From: Sphagnum compactum | Taxonomy: Eukaryota > Bryophyta > Sphagnopsida > Sphagnales | Direction of reading: 5' to 3' | Length of the DNA stretch: 64,000 nt | Assembly: GCA_965153455.1 (NCBI GenBank) | Contig: OZ234499.1 | Coordinates: 13,078,271-13,142,270, forward strand | Shown here: in pieces, positions 12,546-27,055 of the stretch | How positions within the stretch are numbered: position 1 is the stretch's first letter | How the letters are laid out: every line of letters begins with the position of its first letter | Made by a program: the position numbers and the translations under genes | The notes under the pieces: generated by a model | The model's input: the letters and a program-made list of their open reading frames with translations, nothing else | Told to the model about the DNA's origin: nothing | Database searches by the model: none

Positions 12546-15430
12546 GTGAGTCCACATTAACATGTGGTCCATTGGTGCACGATTTTGGCTCCAAATGCAT
12601 TAGTCGTCTTTTTTTCTTTTGTGCATTTGATATGTGAATGAATTCAACTTGAAAAGCTTGTTTTGGTCCCATCCCAAAACTCTTGTAGGACCTTCTTGTC
12701 TTAATTATGTGTAGAGTTTAAAAGTACACCCAAAGCTTGTTTTTCATAACACATATTTGTTGGGCGATCATGCCTTTAATTAGGTTATATATATATAATT
12801 TTATATGGTAGGTATATCCGAGCAATAGATATATTCACGCAACATTAACATTTGATTGGTCAAAAGGAATTGATAAAAGCTCGAATGTAATAACTCAGGG
12901 TGTTCCACTTACCTGGGGTGCAATGCACATTTTTTTAACTTTGATTTTGGAACCCAAAAGCTTCATTTTATATATATATATATATTTTTTTTTCCCTCAT
13001 GGAAACAAACCAAGTGTTTATTGTTTATAATGACTTTGTGATTGCGAAAAATAATTTTCATCATTTGTTCAAAATGTGATTTGGTGTTGAATTTTTTTTT
13101 GATTTGTTTTTAAAATTAAATTTGAGCATTTCATACATGATGTTCATATTTAACCATGCACAATCACCTTCCTTCATTATTCCTTAAGCCTTAAATTAAA
13201 ACTAAAAATAAATAAAAATAGATGGTGCCCAAATTCAATGCAAACATAAAATTTAAATTAACTTTAGGGTTGTTTAAATATGTGAATATCAAAATTTTAG
13301 ATAATATAATAGGGTGGGAAAATTTAATTTCACATAATACTCCCAAATAGTATCCTCTTTGACACACATACCATATAACATTCGAAGAAATGCGGCAACA
13401 CATTGTCGAATAATTAATTAAATCTCAAATCTTAACTTTGGCAGTTGGTTTTTTAATTCTGAAATTTTTGGCAAGTTATGTTTATAAAAAATAATAAATA
13501 TGACTTTGTTGTCTTTGTGGGACAGTCAAACTGTGTCTAGACTGTCACATTCTTAATTCAAGGATTGGCAAGTCTAAAGTTCAAGCCCCATAGTTGAATA
13601 CTTCATAATTTAATTTTATAAAAAATATTAAAATTTTGGCACAATAAATAAAAATTCAAAAATTCAGCAAAATAAGAAATAATTTAATTTATGCCAAAAC
13701 AATTCATGTACTATGGTAAATGGAAAAAACTAACGCATATTAACCTTTCCCCAAAATGTAGTGTATTATAAATTTTGCTTTAATACCTTGTGGCAAGCTT
13801 TGTAAGCACATCATTTGGTGCATCCTATTCATGAATGGTAAATTTGTGCCCAAGCTCCCAACATTGCCTTGGTGCCATGATAGTACAAGGACAACATTCA
13901 TTTTCCTTTTTGTAGGAATGTAAGTTTTTAAGTTGTTGCATGGTTAGTCAAGGTAATTCATGTTGCAATTTGCAAGTTATGAAGTTTAATGATGAACTTA
14001 ATTAGTGTTCCAACCATATTCCAACACAATCATGTTTCCATGTTTGTCTACTCTTGTGTTGCAAGTGGTGTTTTACATGTTTGAGGAGATGGATTTAAAC
14101 TTTCCCTTGTTTTTATCAACTCATTACCGTGTCATCATGTTATATCAAATTTCTATTAGATAAAGTCTAGACCTAGTATTTCATTACAAGTTTCTTGATG
14201 GAGTTGCAGGTTCCTACTATTATCATTCAATGTTCCATCTCATTGTTGTTAAATGGAACATTAAATTTAGTGTGAAATGATCATAATGATTTGAAATATT
14301 ATAGATCAGTATGCCACAACATTATCATTCGGTGTTTATCTAATGTTGTAAGCAGTTTAATTATGTGGATACCTTAATATAAATGTTCACATTTAGTTGT
14401 TGCATGGATGTTTTATTTATTCCAATCATTATACCTATCATGTAATGTTTCATGTGACACAAATTGAATCATAACAAGAAACAACCTTGATTCTTTTGTA
14501 CATTGTATGAAACAAAGATAAATAGGATTAGGCATATGCAATAAGTGGCTCAATAGTCCACACAAAGTTCATTCTATATTGTAAAATTGGTAATATAATC
14601 CTTGATATCATTGGTTAAATGATAAAAAATTCATGTATAAAAATTAATAAAGTCCATATCAATAGAAGCCCAAGTAGAGACTACACAAATATGCATGCAA
14701 TGTGAATTTGTTTATTCGAAAATCAAAGAAACACAACAATTTTAGGGACTTATGAAAATATGGCTCAATTTTGGCCATTCAAAAGTCCCTTGTTAGAGTT
14801 TGGTTATGATTTTGAAGGGAAGGATTTCATATAAATCTTTATTATTTCCTATTACACCACATATTGAGTCATTATAGATAATTTGGAATTAAATTCAATA
14901 TGAACCTCTCAATATTCTACCTTTCCAATCATTCTATCGATCCATATATTTTGACTTCAAAAGTCCATTCTTAAAAGTGGGTGTGTATTTGTCAAAAAAA
15001 AATTACATATAGTTTTTCATAATCATGTTGTTAATCTAAAACTAAATCCCTATTAATAAAGTGAAGATTTGCTAAGAAACATTGAAACAATTAATATGGA
15101 TGTTTCAAAAACCCAAAAAAAGGCATAGAAGTGAGCCACTCTTTCATGCATCTATATGACTAGTTTATTGCTTGATAAATAAATAAAAAGGTAACAAAGA
15201 GACACATGCCCACCAAGAAGAAAGAGTCATATAATTTGCTAACATATGTAGTAACATAATTAGCCAATAAGTGGGAAATAGAAAAATTGAATTCATAAAT
15301 GTCAATGTAAGATTCAACATTAACTTAATGTTTAGTAAGGAAAATTTGTTATCACTAAATATTGAATGGAGCCAATGTGTTCATCCAATACTCCCACTCA
15401 TTGGAATGGTATGAGAAAGGTCAATGATCT
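12546..15430. other. AT-rich intergenic DNA, nothing recognised
   Basis: Low-complexity and AT runs (for example TATATA near 12970); no frame resembles a known family. The stretch directly 3' of the copia remnant (14000-15430) may contain its decayed LTR, but I could not identify matched ends. Confidence 0.5.
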
Positions 15431-15433
15431 TGG

Positions 15434-16926
15434 TTAGTTTTCTTTCCCCATTTCAATGACAAGTTGAAGATTGAACATATCGTGGAAGTAATGAAATTTG
15501 TTTGTTGACAAATATTTGGTAAGAATGAGAAAGACTTGGTTTTGTGTGCAAACATAAACTAAAGTCCTTATGTTGGTAAAATTCACATAATGTATAATAT
15601 TGAATATGAATATGTTTGGTGCATTTTTGAAATTTAAGATTGATCGCAAGTTGAAATGCGACTTGATTGTCATAGTAGAGAGCTGTAGGCTCCTTTTGAG
15701 AATAACCAATATCATTCAAAAAATGTTAAAGCCATATTGTCTTTTTAGTAGTAAAACATGTTGCAATGTATTTTAATTTTATAGTGGAACTAATCGTGCA
15801 AGATTGCTTCTTGTTAATCTAGCAAATTGGACCTTTGTTGATGAACACAATGCAACCAAATCTGGATTTGTGATCATCAAGATCTTTAGCAAAATCAACA
15901 TTAAAGTAAATTTAGGAACTATTTTCACCACCATAACTAAGAGAAAAGGTTATTGTTTTCAAAGATATTTGAGTATACATTAGACAAAAATACAATAAAT
16001 ATGTTATGGGTGATGTGAAAACTTGGTGACTTTACAAACAACATGAACAATGTTTGCAATGCAAGATCCCAACATATTAAACATAACATTACCAATGATT
16101 GTTTATATTGAAAGTTCATGTCAAGTACTTTGCCATCATTAATGTCATCAAATTGATGGTGTTGAACATTAAAATCATAGGGCTTTGAAACAAGATTTAT
16201 GTTATCAAACCCAAACTTACTTGAAAGTTGAAAAATGTAATGTGTCTAATCAATGTATGTCATCTTGAGTTGTTGGTTACAACGAATATGTAATCCTACA
16301 TGACAATCTACTCTTTTAATTTTAACCTCAAAAACGTGATTGAGATAAATTGGCATTTCTTGAAGTTTGAAACCATTTTGGCAACAACCAAGGCCATCAT
16401 CTATAAACATTATAATTATGAATGTTGGCAAATTGGTGGTATAATAGACACAATGATCAACAATGTTGACCTAAAGATCATACTTGAATAAAAATTCATT
16501 GAACTTGGGTTAGATAGATGTGAAGCCTATTTCAAGCCATAGAATGATTTTAGTAAATGAAATTTTTTTTGTGTTCAACACCAAGATGTTCAAACCCTAA
16601 AAGGTTGTTACATGTAAATTTTTTCAATCAAATTTCCACGAAGAAATGTTGTTTTGATGTCAGATTGTTTTAATTGTTAAGATTGTTTTGATTCCATGTC
16701 CCTTCAACAACAATAATTAAGATTGTGCATATAGATTCAAATTTGACAATTGGCGAAAATGTATAATTATTGTCAATTTCAAGTGTTTTTGAAAACCCTT
16801 TTGCCATAAATTTAACCTATAATTTTGAATGTTGCCATCATAATTGTATTTCACTTTGTAAATCCAATTGCAATGGACTGCATAGTGACTTGCTACTAAA
16901 TTTACCATAATCCAAAGTTTGATCAT
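15434..16926 (-). mobile_element. Decayed Ty1/copia retrotransposon, reverse transcriptase to RNase H (element A)
   Basis: The usual copia order is seen on the minus strand. RT start: CNWIYKVKYNYDGNIQNYR near 16860. Divergent catalytic segment IIIMFIDD near 16400 (normally YVDD). The phrase GNVMFNMLGSCIANIVH near 16060 matches the GSLMYA--GTRPDIA block. RNase H start VDFAKDLDDHKSRFG lies near 15880. A later block from 15719 reads EPTALYYDNQVAFQLA then KCTKHIHIQYY, corresponding to the DNQ-A--LA and RTKHIDI-YH motifs. Frames shift and stop repeatedly. Gag, protease, integrase and LTRs were not found. It is a dead copy. Confidence 0.85.
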
Positions 16927-17517
16927 TCATGAAAGCTTCATATGTTTCCTTCATTGCTTGAAGCCAAACATCACAATTAACATATTTCATGGCATTTTTG
17001 ACATGTTTTAGGTTCAAGGATTGGAATGATAGGCATTCTCATTTTGATTTAATTTTGCCTTGAATTGATAGGCATGTACAAAATCTCATTTATGATGCAA
17101 TACGTCATAAATGATTAAAAACATTGAAAACCAATGATATGCCACAAATAAGAATTTAGACAAGCCATAAATAAGCTACAATATGGCTTCATCTTGGAGT
17201 CTAGATCCCTTATTTTATGAATGTCTTCTACACATTAATGTTTCTTTAAGTCAAGTTTGTGATGTTCAAGTGATGGTCATTCATAAATATATTTAGCCAA
17301 ATTTGGCAAATATGAAAGTAAAAAATTTCTAGCACCTTTCATATTTTAAGCAATTGTGTTGAACATTTTTGGTGAATATTTTTCAAAGGAGTAATGAATT
17401 TGTCACATAATATTCTTTTTTCAAAATGGCAAAATTTCACCACAACAAAATATCACTATTATGCATAGATGTTACCCTACACTAAAATCATTTGAAAAAA
17501 TGCAACATTAAAAAAAG

Positions 17518-17632
17518 TGTAAGGTAAGCCTTTGAATGAAGTGATTACCATAACAAAACAACCACGAGGTTAGAACCAATCAAATGATTTGCCTCGTTAT
17601 GGTAATCCCCAAAATGAAAGGGCTTACCAAGC
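17518..17632. repeat. Imperfect inverted repeat with GATTACCATAAC arms
   Basis: GATTACCATAAC at 17543-17554 pairs perfectly with GTTATGGTAATC at 17596-17607. The pairing continues outwards imperfectly (GGTAAGCC-TTT against AAAGGGCTTACC) and inwards through ACGAGG/CCTCGT. A cruciform or MITE-like remnant is possible. Confidence 0.6.
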
Positions 17633-17898
17633 ATGAATAATAAATAAGATTGTTTGAAAAGATAGTAAGGAATGGTGAAATTCATTGACATGACAAATAC
17701 ATGAAGGTTATAATATTATGTAATCTATTGGGACACATAACCATAATTTGAAGGTTGGTTTTAAGGTTAATTAAATAATTTAAGTTTTGTAAGGAGAAAA
17801 ATCCTATCAATTCTTTATTAGGCATGATTCAATTATTGTTTGTTTTCGTCCTTCGAAGCAACAACTCTATTTATTTTTCATGTAGTTTGCTAATTTTT

Positions 17899-18174
17899 TT
17901 ACATTTTCATTTTTGCACCATCACGACCTTTCTTTGTGTTTAATGGAGTGGACATTATGTTAACTTTTTGTGTAATTTGCTGATTTTTTTGCATTTTCAT
18001 CTCCACACCATCATGACTTTTCTTTACTTCGAATGGATGTGATATTTGATAATCCCTTTGCATTCTCATCTTCCCACCATCATAACTTTTATTTGCTACG
18101 AATGGAATGAACATCACATCAACACTACTTCTTTTGTCTTCATTTCCCATGGTATTATGCCCTGATACAATCAA
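17899..18174 (-). repeat. Three-copy minisatellite with an open frame (units of 90 and 69 bp)
   Basis: CATTTTCAT...CACCATCA-GAC-TTTCTT recurs at 17902, 17992 and 18061. The spacings of 90 and 69 bp are both multiples of three, which keeps a 91-codon minus frame open with repeated (S/R)-DG--MKM peptides. It lies upstream of copia element A and might be a decayed gag-side or leader repeat. I do not consider it a real gene. Confidence 0.6.
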
Positions 18175-20555
18175 GGATCATGTTGAATCAACTAATCTTC
18201 ATCTTCCTTGTCAATAGAACACCCACCCACACATGAATGGTATCTCCAATGTTGTAAAAATTATCCAATGTTTTTAGTGTATTTTAAGCCACTCACCCAT
18301 CCCAAATTTTTCATTATAAATTTCAAAATTTGGAAGGTTTAGCAAATTTTTGTCTAAGTTAGTTTCTATCAAAATTGTTGCAAAGTGTAAGTGACTTGCA
18401 TTCTTTTTTATAATTTCATAAGATCCATATGTTGTACATAAAACTTATAAATGTCTTCCATGCTTTTAGAATTGTGCAAGGTGTGTTAATGCCTTAGACC
18501 CCTTACATCTTAAGTTTTGTTGATCTTATGTTGTTATTGATGGTGATGGATATTAACATAGTGATTGAAAATGTCATTATTGCAAAATAAACTAAAAACA
18601 ATTCTTCTAACATACTGAGTGAAAATGTCCCTACTACAACAAAAATTGAAATAATCATTTGAGCATTAGGAGGATCATAATAGATTGAGTGAAGAAGTTG
18701 GAAAAAGTTATTCCCATTTTGGTCTGTGGATCATTCTACAAATCAATTTAAAGCCACAAAGTTTTTTCGCATCTCTATGGCACACAAAAGAGTTAGTGGC
18801 AAGGTATGTAAACATCCATACCAATAACTATTACATCCAAGATCATCCACTACCCAAGGAAGGGTTTAGGACTTTGGTTTTAGACATGCAAGTACTAGAA
18901 TTATTATGTTCCTCATGCACTTGGATGGCAAGGAAGGCTTGATTAATTGTAAGGAGCAAAATGTGTCAATCAAATGTTGTGAAAATTACCATGCATAATG
19001 AGCTAAAAGGTGGCGACCATGAGAGTATTGTAAATAGATAAATGAATTTAGTAAGAAAAGTGCACAAGGGAAAATGCTGAAGGTAGAAGAAAAGGAAAAA
19101 CGCTAATGGTAGGGAATTATCTTTAGGGATTTTTGTGTGAAGGAAAAGAAAAAAGAAAAGTTGGCATAGTTGAAACAACAATTTGGTAGAATGACGGAAT
19201 AGGGTCTTTGACGTGCATGGTTGGGTGGCGAATTTGTGCTCTTATGTGCATTATACAAACCTTGTGAATATAAACTATAAATTTGTGTACTTTGGAATTG
19301 TGGTATGGTTGGTTATTATCAGAATTTATTGTGAAAAAATATGCACCCATCTACATATTGCATTTAGGTGCACTAAGGAATTAAAATTAGTGTCCAGACG
19401 TGGGAAGAACCAAGGAATAATTAAAATTTGAGCCTTTAAAATTGGGAGAATAGGGAGGAAAGGACAGAAGGCGATTTATCTATAACATGCCACTTTTTTT
19501 AACTGTGTTTTTATTTGTTCTTTGGGATTGATTTTTGAAATTGGCTCTTAAAGGTTTGTGATCAATCATGCATTGTTAGAGGTTGAAAAAAAAGTAAAGA
19601 AACAAGATAAGGGACATTTTTAATTTTCTAAAGGATTGCCTATCCTAAGTAGATGTCCCTCTTTTGGGTTTTCCTTTTATTTCCAACACGTAGTACCAAT
19701 CTGCGAGGAAATAAGGAACCCACAAAGTGCATAATGGTAGTAGGAAGGAAGTCCAAGTAAGGAATGAAGTGTTTAATAAAACTAACATGCATTTGGCAGT
19801 CAAGTTGCAATGGGTAAGATAATGTGAAAAATGTCAAATCCCCCCCCCCTCCCCCCACCTTCCCTGATGCACTAAACCTACTTCTAAAATTTTATGAATT
19901 GATTCACAATCCTCACAATCATTGGCCTAATTTGTGCGAATGTATCCATTCACAACATTCATATTACTCTCATGATAAAGTATCTTATGTTCTCACATGC
20001 CTCGAAGATCGTATTTGAATATATGTTTCATAATTTCAATGTGTCTTTGACAAGGTGCACTCATATAACAAATGTTGACAATTGTTACATACTTAATGTT
20101 AAGGTGAATGTTTGTTAGGTAAATTAATTTACCTACAATGGGTGCAATGGGATAATAGGAGCCACACCCACCACTTTTAGGAATGTTTGTTTTAAAATAT
20201 GCTCAGAATATTTTCATAAAAACTTTAAACTAATTAAAACTTTTATTTTAACCTTAAAATATTTTTCATTATATCATTACATAAAAATATGTTTTAAAAT
20301 CCTCCTTCAAAATAGGTCATGTTAAAAAATTCTCCTAAATTTTTTCCTAAAAGATAGGTATTGTTAGACTACTAATTTAAAATTGGTTACAATGCTTAAA
20401 GAATGCTTTTGGAACCTTTATAGTCATTGGACTCATTTCAATTTCCAATATTTTAATATATAATATTAACAACATTATTATCTATACACATTAATCATTT
20501 TATAAATTAATAATGAAGAAAAAAAACAATGATTACATTGCATCTGGTTCATGTT
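18175..20555. other. AT-rich intergenic DNA, nothing recognised
   Basis: Short frames without family resemblance. A poly-C tract at about 19841-19857 is the only compositional oddity. Confidence 0.5.
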
Positions 20556-20559
20556 ATTA

Positions 20560-21383
20560 TATTTTGCACTCCAATATGCCTAAAGATGGTGGGATCAAGA
20601 GGATCTAATTGTTCTTCCTTCCCAAGTGGAAAACCTTTAGAAAAAGGTGTTACAACATAATAATAATCATTTAGTTGAAACTATTCAAAGAATTAAGAGG
20701 TTAAATATCCCATTGTGACATAAACACACCCTTGTCTAAACTTAGAAAGTCAACCCCAAGTAGAATTTCAATTTCCCCATATTTGTCATCTCAAACCTTG
20801 TTTTGACTTCCTATTGAAATAATTCAATCTTTTACAAATTGTTTCTTTTGATTAGCAAATCATCAACATAGAGCACAAGCAAAAATATTTCTCTTTCATT
20901 AACGTTGTAATAGAGATTGTAACTAGCTTCATTTTCTAAAAAACCTTGATTAGGATAACAATTTATCTTATCGTACTATGTTCATGGTGCTTTGTCACAA
21001 ACTATATAAAACCTCGAACAATCAACAAATTTGTCACCTAACCATGCACCACAAATCCTTTTGGTTAGGTCATGAAAACCTCCTCCTCCAAATTACCATG
21101 GTGGAATGCAAATTTCATATCTAAATGGATTTTTTTTCATTTGTTGTGAGCGGCAAAAACAACTATTAGTTGGATTGTGTGCAAAAGTTTCTTCAAAATC
21201 AACACCTTTCATTTGTTCAAATCCTCTCACTACGCACCTTGCCTTAAGTTTGTCTAACTTCTTGTCCAAGTTTGGTTTGATTTTATAAACCCAACGATCA
21301 ATAATTGACTTCTTGCCATGAGACAACTCCATTAAAATCCAAGTATATTTTTTAAATATTAAGTCCATTTCTTATTGCATGGC
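20560..21383 (-). mobile_element. Decayed Ty1/copia reverse transcriptase (element B)
   Basis: Reading down the minus strand: EMDLIFKKYTWILMELSHGKK, then WVYKIKPN, KARCVVRGFEQMKGVDFEET, LEEEVFMT-PKGFVVHG, then the intact catalytic block IFLLVLYVDDLLIK with YVDD at 20870-20859, then FEMTNMGKLKFYLGL and finally VTPFSKGFPLGKEE with DPLDPTIFRHIG. This is the standard order of a copia RT domain up to the start of the GSLMY block. Several in-frame stops and shifts are present and RNase H is missing. It is less diverged around the catalytic site than element A, so it is a different lineage or a younger copy. Confidence 0.87.
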
Positions 21384-24300
21384 AATTCCCAATATAAATG
21401 TTAACAAATGCCTTTGGGACCACATGGTTATGATAAAACCACCAATATATGGCCCACAATTGATTTGGTCATGGTTACAACATAATTGAAACACACATAA
21501 GGAAATGGAGATCAACATTAAAAATTTATCAATTGAACTTGTTATAGCCACCCACCTTTCTCCACCATGTGAAAACCTTTCTGGGTATTTTTTTTCAACC
21601 ATGATTCCAATTGACTCATGAAGGAATAAATGCCCTATGAAGTATGGAAGTGTTTGGCCTATAGTAGTTCCTCCCATAATAACAAGGAACCCAAACCCAT
21701 AGTCAAAAATCACACTCAATAACAACATGGGCGGTCAAAATGTAGGAAACACAAACATTGGTGATATTGCTAGTGTAATTGTTAGCACCACTACAAGCAT
21801 AGGTTTTGTAAACTTGTTTGATTCAAGTACAACAACAATGTTATCATCACCTACAAATGTTGAAATGTTATGTTATGAGGCATCTTTGCAAATGAGGTCA
21901 ATGTATAATACCCAACCATTTATTTTGCAATTTTCATGTTTCAATCATAAACTACGTGCACAAGCATTAGGGTTTTAAGCTTTAAAATGCAAAATTTTGT
22001 TTATTATTTCTTATGTACATGGTTATGAATTCTCTATCCAATTATGGGCTTGCTATGTATTATGTGAATAAATATTATCCTTTATTATCGATTAGTTTTT
22101 CCTTTCGAATGGATTCATAATATGTTATGGAAAATATAAATAAAAAGATTGGAAGCAATGATGAAATGAATATGGACCTTGAATTCAACTTAATATTTTT
22201 TTCAATTTCTTTGATCAAACTTGTTAAAAACAACGCAAAAATTCCAAAATTTGGATCACAAAGAAAATAGATTAATGTGTTTGTTTTAACCACAACAACA
22301 TTTATGGGTTTCAACTTTAATATTTTTGAAATAACAACTTCATCACCTTATCTTGAAAGAATGGAAAACCCCAATTTACTATGACAACTATGGCAAAACA
22401 TAGGAAAATGGCACCACAAATAAATTGCAACCACCAAAAGAAATTATCATAGTGATTTTGGGCTTCCATAATTGTATCACAATCTTTTGAACTTTCTTCA
22501 ACATGCTCCAATAGTTTGTATATTGCAACATTGTTCAACTTTCCACCTTGCACCTCCAAGTCCTTAGATCCTAACATGTTTATTCAAATAAATTAAAAGC
22601 CAACAATTCACATGGTAATTTTTAGTATGACTCTTGCCAAAGGGGTTGAAGCACCCAAATTGTTCAAGGGTACAATGTTTTTGGATACTTCCACAATAAT
22701 TTCAAAAATAACATATAAGTGTATCCTTCCCAACCTTTCAATTTCCAGCTCCTTAAGACATTGAATTTACATAAACCTTCTTTTCAAATCAAATTATGTG
22801 GATACAAATAAAAGTTCCTAAGATACCATCCAAATATGTTCAAAGCCATGTGAAAAATGATGTGATCACATGTAAATCAAACTATCAAATACAAAACAAT
22901 ATTAAAACTATATATCCAAATATCACCCCATGATTTTTCACAACTAGTAGACATTTATGGCATTTAAACTATTAAACCCTTTACCCATGCACCCATGTAG
23001 ATGTTGCACTAGAGGTTAATTGGAAGTAGCCAAATGCATTGAAATAAATAGTTGATTATGGATGAAACAATTACCAATTTTTTTGCCAAACCTATGCATA
23101 AAAAGGCCACATATAAACTTATAACAATGAGTTGTGGACATTGAGAAGTTGTTAGTGGGATAAAATTTTGGTACCAATAAAAATTGTCAAGTTACAAGAA
23201 ACATATGTGGCACATCTAAATCAAATAATAATATTCACCCTTTTTTGCATCCCTTAATCCAAAAGCAAGGATCCATCACAATTTTATGGAACTTGATGCA
23301 AATTTGCAACCAATAATACCCATATGCACAAGCCACAAAATAAATTGAGTTACATGATTTTCATGCATAATAGGCATGTCTTCTTGGTATTTTCATGGTG
23401 ATTATGAATTTTGGAGATAATATTAATTTTTGGAATGTCAAACCTCACACAAAAACATGCAAACAAGCAAAAACATCTCTTGGATAAAAAAAAATCAAAT
23501 GATCTTTAGGATTTAAACCCCAAAGGAAAACTCTTCATATCAACAACTTCAAAGAAACCAAATGACCTTTAGTATATAAATCCTAAAATAAAGCTCTTGA
23601 TGTTGACAACTTCAATCAATGTTTGATTTTTGTTTTTGAACTAAAGTTAGGTGAATAGGTATGTGCACAAGTTCTTTGGCCTTGACCTTGATCCACAATG
23701 ATAATTTGGATTCGCATTATAAACATTTTGAGAATATTTTAAAGTGACTACAAATAAGGGCATCCAAGTTTGACACAAAAAGGAAATGTGTTGTTTGGTC
23801 ATATGTGGTCAACATGTGGGTGTGTAATATTGATTGTGTCAAACACCATTTTAGTTATCAAAACTTTTATCCCAATTATATTGGTTTTCTTTCCTTGTTT
23901 GTGCAAGATTTTGGATTCAACCAAAATCTTGAACTTCCTTTAGAAATGTGGAAGGTGATGTTCAATCACATGCCTCACCTATCAACTAATATTCCTTTAA
24001 AGATGGTTTTTAAAAGATATTACATGATTAAGTATTTACAAATGGTTTTGAATAATTAAATAAATCAATTTTATTTCCATAGTTTGGAAGGGAACATTCC
24101 CAACTACATTGCACATGTGTATTTGGCGTAAGCCATCTTTCAATCATAGCAAAATTACAAGTTTTTATTGGGTTTTTGTTCAATTGTTATAGATGATATA
24201 TGATTAGGGTAAATGCATTCTAGGGTGACAAAAAACACACACAAGTTTTTAATAATACATTTTTGTAATGTATTTTGACTGTGACAAAAATGTGACATTT

Positions 24301-27000
24301 TTGTTCAAGGAAAAATCATCATCTTATCCAAAAAGTAACCAAATGAACACCTCCTCAACATCTTAGGACTTTCCTCATAATGTTTTTGCAAATATAATTA
24401 TGAATTCTAAAAAAATCATGTCCAAAAGGACTAAATAAATTTTATTTATAATTTTTTTTCAAAAAACCCTTATACTTCCATGTCATCTTGAAAATATTTT
24501 GGAAACCCCTATTTTGAATTGCTTATGATATTGAAATTTTTTAGAAATTGTGAGTTGTAAAAATATTGTTTGCGTAATATTATGTTTCAAGTGATAAAAT
24601 TAAAAAGTCCCCCATTTGGAATGTTTATATTGTTTTGATTTGGTGTTTTTTTTTCAAAGGTAAATGTAGTTAAAATGATTACCTTGGTACCCCTTAAAAT
24701 TATTATTTATTAAAACACACACCATACATTTTAACTTGTATAGGTGGAGAAAATATTGTCTCATTATAGGATTTCATGTACATCATATTATGCAACTACC
24801 CATCATGTCTTCAACATTGTAATTCCATTTTAGCATGTTCTACCCCTCACCAATTTGGAATTACCACAAAAGGATAGTTAATTCATATTACATGATGACA
24901 TGGCAAACATGCAATTTGAAATCAAGAGATATTTTGGTTTTAAAAATTATATGATGTAAGAGATAATGTTGTTCAACTCATCCTCTTTGTTTACTTTTGT
25001 TATGTGGTAGAAACTTCAAATTTTTATAGTCACCATAACCATAAATGTCACATTCATTCAATTGACCATGGGTACTCAATAATGCAACCACTTATGAACA
25101 CCTTTGTTCACTGAAAGGGCCTTCAAACTTTTGTTATTCATTTCCCCTCCCATTCATTTTCATTTTTTTTAATGACATTTATCACATCACATCTTAAATG
25201 TTCTTTCTTTGCTATTATTGACCTTTTTTCATACATAATTCCCCAACTAAAAATTATAAATATTTTTGTGCAACCACAAAAGTGTGTCATTTGATCCTCA
25301 CCATGTGATGTCCATTATCTTTGTCCCCTTGCCATGTTTTGCAAATCTTCAAATAATTTGAAGGTTTCATATTTCTATATTAGTTATTTTCATTCACATT
25401 ATCACCATTCCTTGAACATTTTTTCATGCCCACTAAGTTTGTTAGAATGGGTGACATCCATATAGCCTTAAAGATTTTTACATTGTTTTGTTCAACTTTT
25501 ATTTTATTTCTTACAAGATCTCCTCCCCTTTCGATAATTTAAACATTCTTTTACATTTTTGACTTGTCTTTTAATCATTTTTTGGATACATTTCAAAAGG
25601 GCAAGGATTTTAAATAGTTCATAAGGGGCTTTAGTTTGTTGATAAATGTCTTTTCCCATCAATTAAAAGACAAAAACCTCAATAATCAATTTGATCTCTA
25701 GCCAACCCCAACAACCTATTTAGGGCATTGGGTATCTATTACATTTGTCCCTTATTTCTAGTTTTTGCTTAAACAATAACCCTTCCTTCTAGAAAACATG
25801 GACCATGTCAATATGTAATGGTGTTCTACCACCTTTTCAACAATAGTTGAAAAAGGTCTATTTCCTTTTGTCAAATCTAATTTGAATGTGTGTTTCCCCC
25901 ATTTAAATAATCCATAGTAAATAATTAATTTACTCATGACATAATCCCATATTTATTGCACCACCTTGATGGACCCAATTTCTTTTGGGTGTGTGATTTG
26001 ATGACCATTGAGTTCAAAACATTTTGTGCTTGGGCCCATTTGGAAAAGAACACAATTAATGGCATGACAAGTCTTTTCCATTTTCCATTTACTATGTGCA
26101 ATTTCATAACTCTGAAAAAAAGGAAATACAAACATAAGTTGTGATAATTACATGAAAAATTTGAAATTGGTAACATTATAAAAGAATAAAAGACCATGGG
26201 TGAACACATAATTTGGTTACATTTTGAATTGACATGTAGTCATAGTTTCTATGGATTATAAATGAATTTTTAAAAAAGTCATATTTAATGTTAACATTTT
26301 CAAATTTTTAATTATCCATACATAACAATGTATTTTTGTGAAAATCATATTGAAAACAACAAAAGGTGTCCTTGTACGCCATGTGATTTCACTAGATTTT
26401 GAGGGAATTCACTAGTTGTAATGAATGAAACCTAATGGGGATGCAGTGAATTGATTGGTCTAGTGAATGGGGACTAGTGAACTGCACCCACATTTTATAC
26501 TAGTGAAAATATGGCTAAGTTATAAGAAAAAAATGGGTTTTCGTAATTGACTTTTGGAATATTGACATTATTTTTTCACACATACATAATTTACATGTGA
26601 AATAAAAAAGATGAAATTGTAGTGTCAAAATAAGAATTTAAAAAATCCACCATTAAATGAGGAAATAAAAATAAAAATGCATCGAATCAATTAGAATACA
26701 AGATGTTTTGATTTAAAAATTTAATGTAATGATAATTGCTTCATTTTCATCATTGAGAGTCCATTTCACATTGACAACTCCAAGATTTCACATGGAATGT
26801 TCAACCAATCACATGTGGAATATTCAATCTATGCATGTGGTTGTGAAAATGTTTGAGGGAAACTGGGAATTGTGATGATGATCTAAAAGGCTTTTAGTAT
26901 TTACGAAGTGTTGGAGGTTTACATTGTCACAGAGGGAATTTCATCATTGTGGATCATCATGGGAAACGTTGGGAAATCTATGAAATCTACTTGATAAAAC
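21384..27000. other. AT-rich intergenic DNA, nothing recognised
   Basis: Frames such as 22317-22577 (minus, with a hydrophobic stretch near WWLQFICGAIFLCFAIVVIV) are open but match nothing I know. A cluster of ACTAGT-like phrases sits near 26390-26500. Part of this may be copia-flanking sequence, but no LTR pair was recognised. Confidence 0.45.
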
Positions 27001-27055
27001 AATTCACAACTCCAACGTCAAAGATTGATCCAACTTTTTAATGGACACATGATCC

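Noticed and set aside
12294-12572. 92-codon minus-strand repeat protein
   Set aside because: Open only because the 60-bp unit is divisible by three; the plus strand is open as well.
22317-22577. 86-codon minus frame with a membrane-like stretch
   Set aside because: No homology recognised, AT-rich surroundings, adjacent to no gene; the hydrophobic run is explained by T-rich composition.
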